DNA from: Alphaproteobacteria bacterium
GTDB lineage: Bacteria; Pseudomonadota; Alphaproteobacteria; Acetobacterales; Acetobacteraceae
Direction: 5' to 3'
Assembly: GCA_026400845.1 (NCBI GenBank)
Contig: JAPLOH010000327.1
Span: forward strand, 1 to 53,332
Length of the DNA: 53,332 bases
Shown here: positions 53,304 to 53,332 of the stretch, one piece after another
Layout: the number at the start of each line of letters is the position of its first letter
How positions within the stretch are numbered: position 1 is the stretch's first letter
Position numbers and translations under genes: made by a program
The notes under the pieces: generated by a model
What the model was told of the DNA's origin: nothing
The model's database searches: none
Seen by the model: only the letters and a program-made list of their open reading frames with translations

Positions 53304-53332
53304 ACTTGCGCCACTGCCTATAGAGCACCCCC

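Overview
The window is about 53 kb of GC-rich bacterial chromosome with tightly packed, overlapping genes. Gene content and style point to an alphaproteobacterium, most likely Acetobacteraceae or another Rhodospirillales member. The evidence is the thrS-infC pair, a Caulobacter-type Tad/Flp (cpa) cluster, a DUF1289 gene, an ECF sigma/anti-sigma pair, many dipeptide-type ABC importers, and a PEP-CTERM tail at the left edge. This assignment is inference; no rRNA or tRNA gene is present to fix it.

Layout. (1) 1-72: the last codons of a PEP-CTERM protein, then a terminator. (2) 133-11486, minus strand: one nine-gene transcription unit with two tandem paralogous solute-binding proteins, DppD, DppF, DppB and DppC type importer parts, a third solute-binding protein, a cytosine-deaminase-like amidohydrolase and a second amidohydrolase. 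(3) 11601-16128, minus: anti-sigma factor, ECF sigma factor, DoxX protein, infC (probably starting at AUA) and thrS. (4) 16382-25028: small metabolic and regulatory genes (VOC protein, YafY/WYL regulator, two luciferase-like oxidoreductases, GAF protein, DUF1289 protein, dimethylglycine/sarcosine dehydrogenase-like flavoprotein, M81 metallopeptidase, 3-hydroxyisobutyrate-dehydrogenase-like reductase). (5) 25256-38937: a Tad pilus locus. A TPR/SPOR lipoprotein lies at the left. A minus-strand tadG-tadE-tadE-GT87 unit diverges from a plus-strand flp-cpaA-cpaB-cpaC-lipoprotein-cpaE-cpaF-tadB-tadC-tadD unit. (6) 39242-40925: an NHL-repeat protein, a broken adhesin-like fragment and a small gene with a near-consensus promoter and almost no leader. 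(7) 41133-46531, minus: a second complete peptide-type ABC importer, divergent from (8) 46666-53303: a thiamine-diphosphate enzyme, an FAD amine-oxidase-like protein, and HyuA/HyuB hydantoinase/oxoprolinase subunits.

How the parts may work together. Regions 2, 7 and 8 pair peptide-type importers with hydrolases of cyclic amides and related rings, and region 4 carries a sarcosine/dimethylglycine-type dehydrogenase. That suggests scavenging of nitrogenous small molecules, with substrates unknown. Region 5 looks like a nearly complete pilus machine, but two parts appear damaged: cpaA carries what look like two compensating frameshifts, and one TadE lacks its membrane segment.

The most distinctive unexplained structure is a family of about 130-bp AT-rich nested palindromes in an otherwise GC-rich window. 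Three full copies and one truncated copy are present, each placed at or within about 20 bp of a stop codon. One copy has become the in-frame N-terminus of an ABC permease, and another supplies the stop codon of a flavoprotein.
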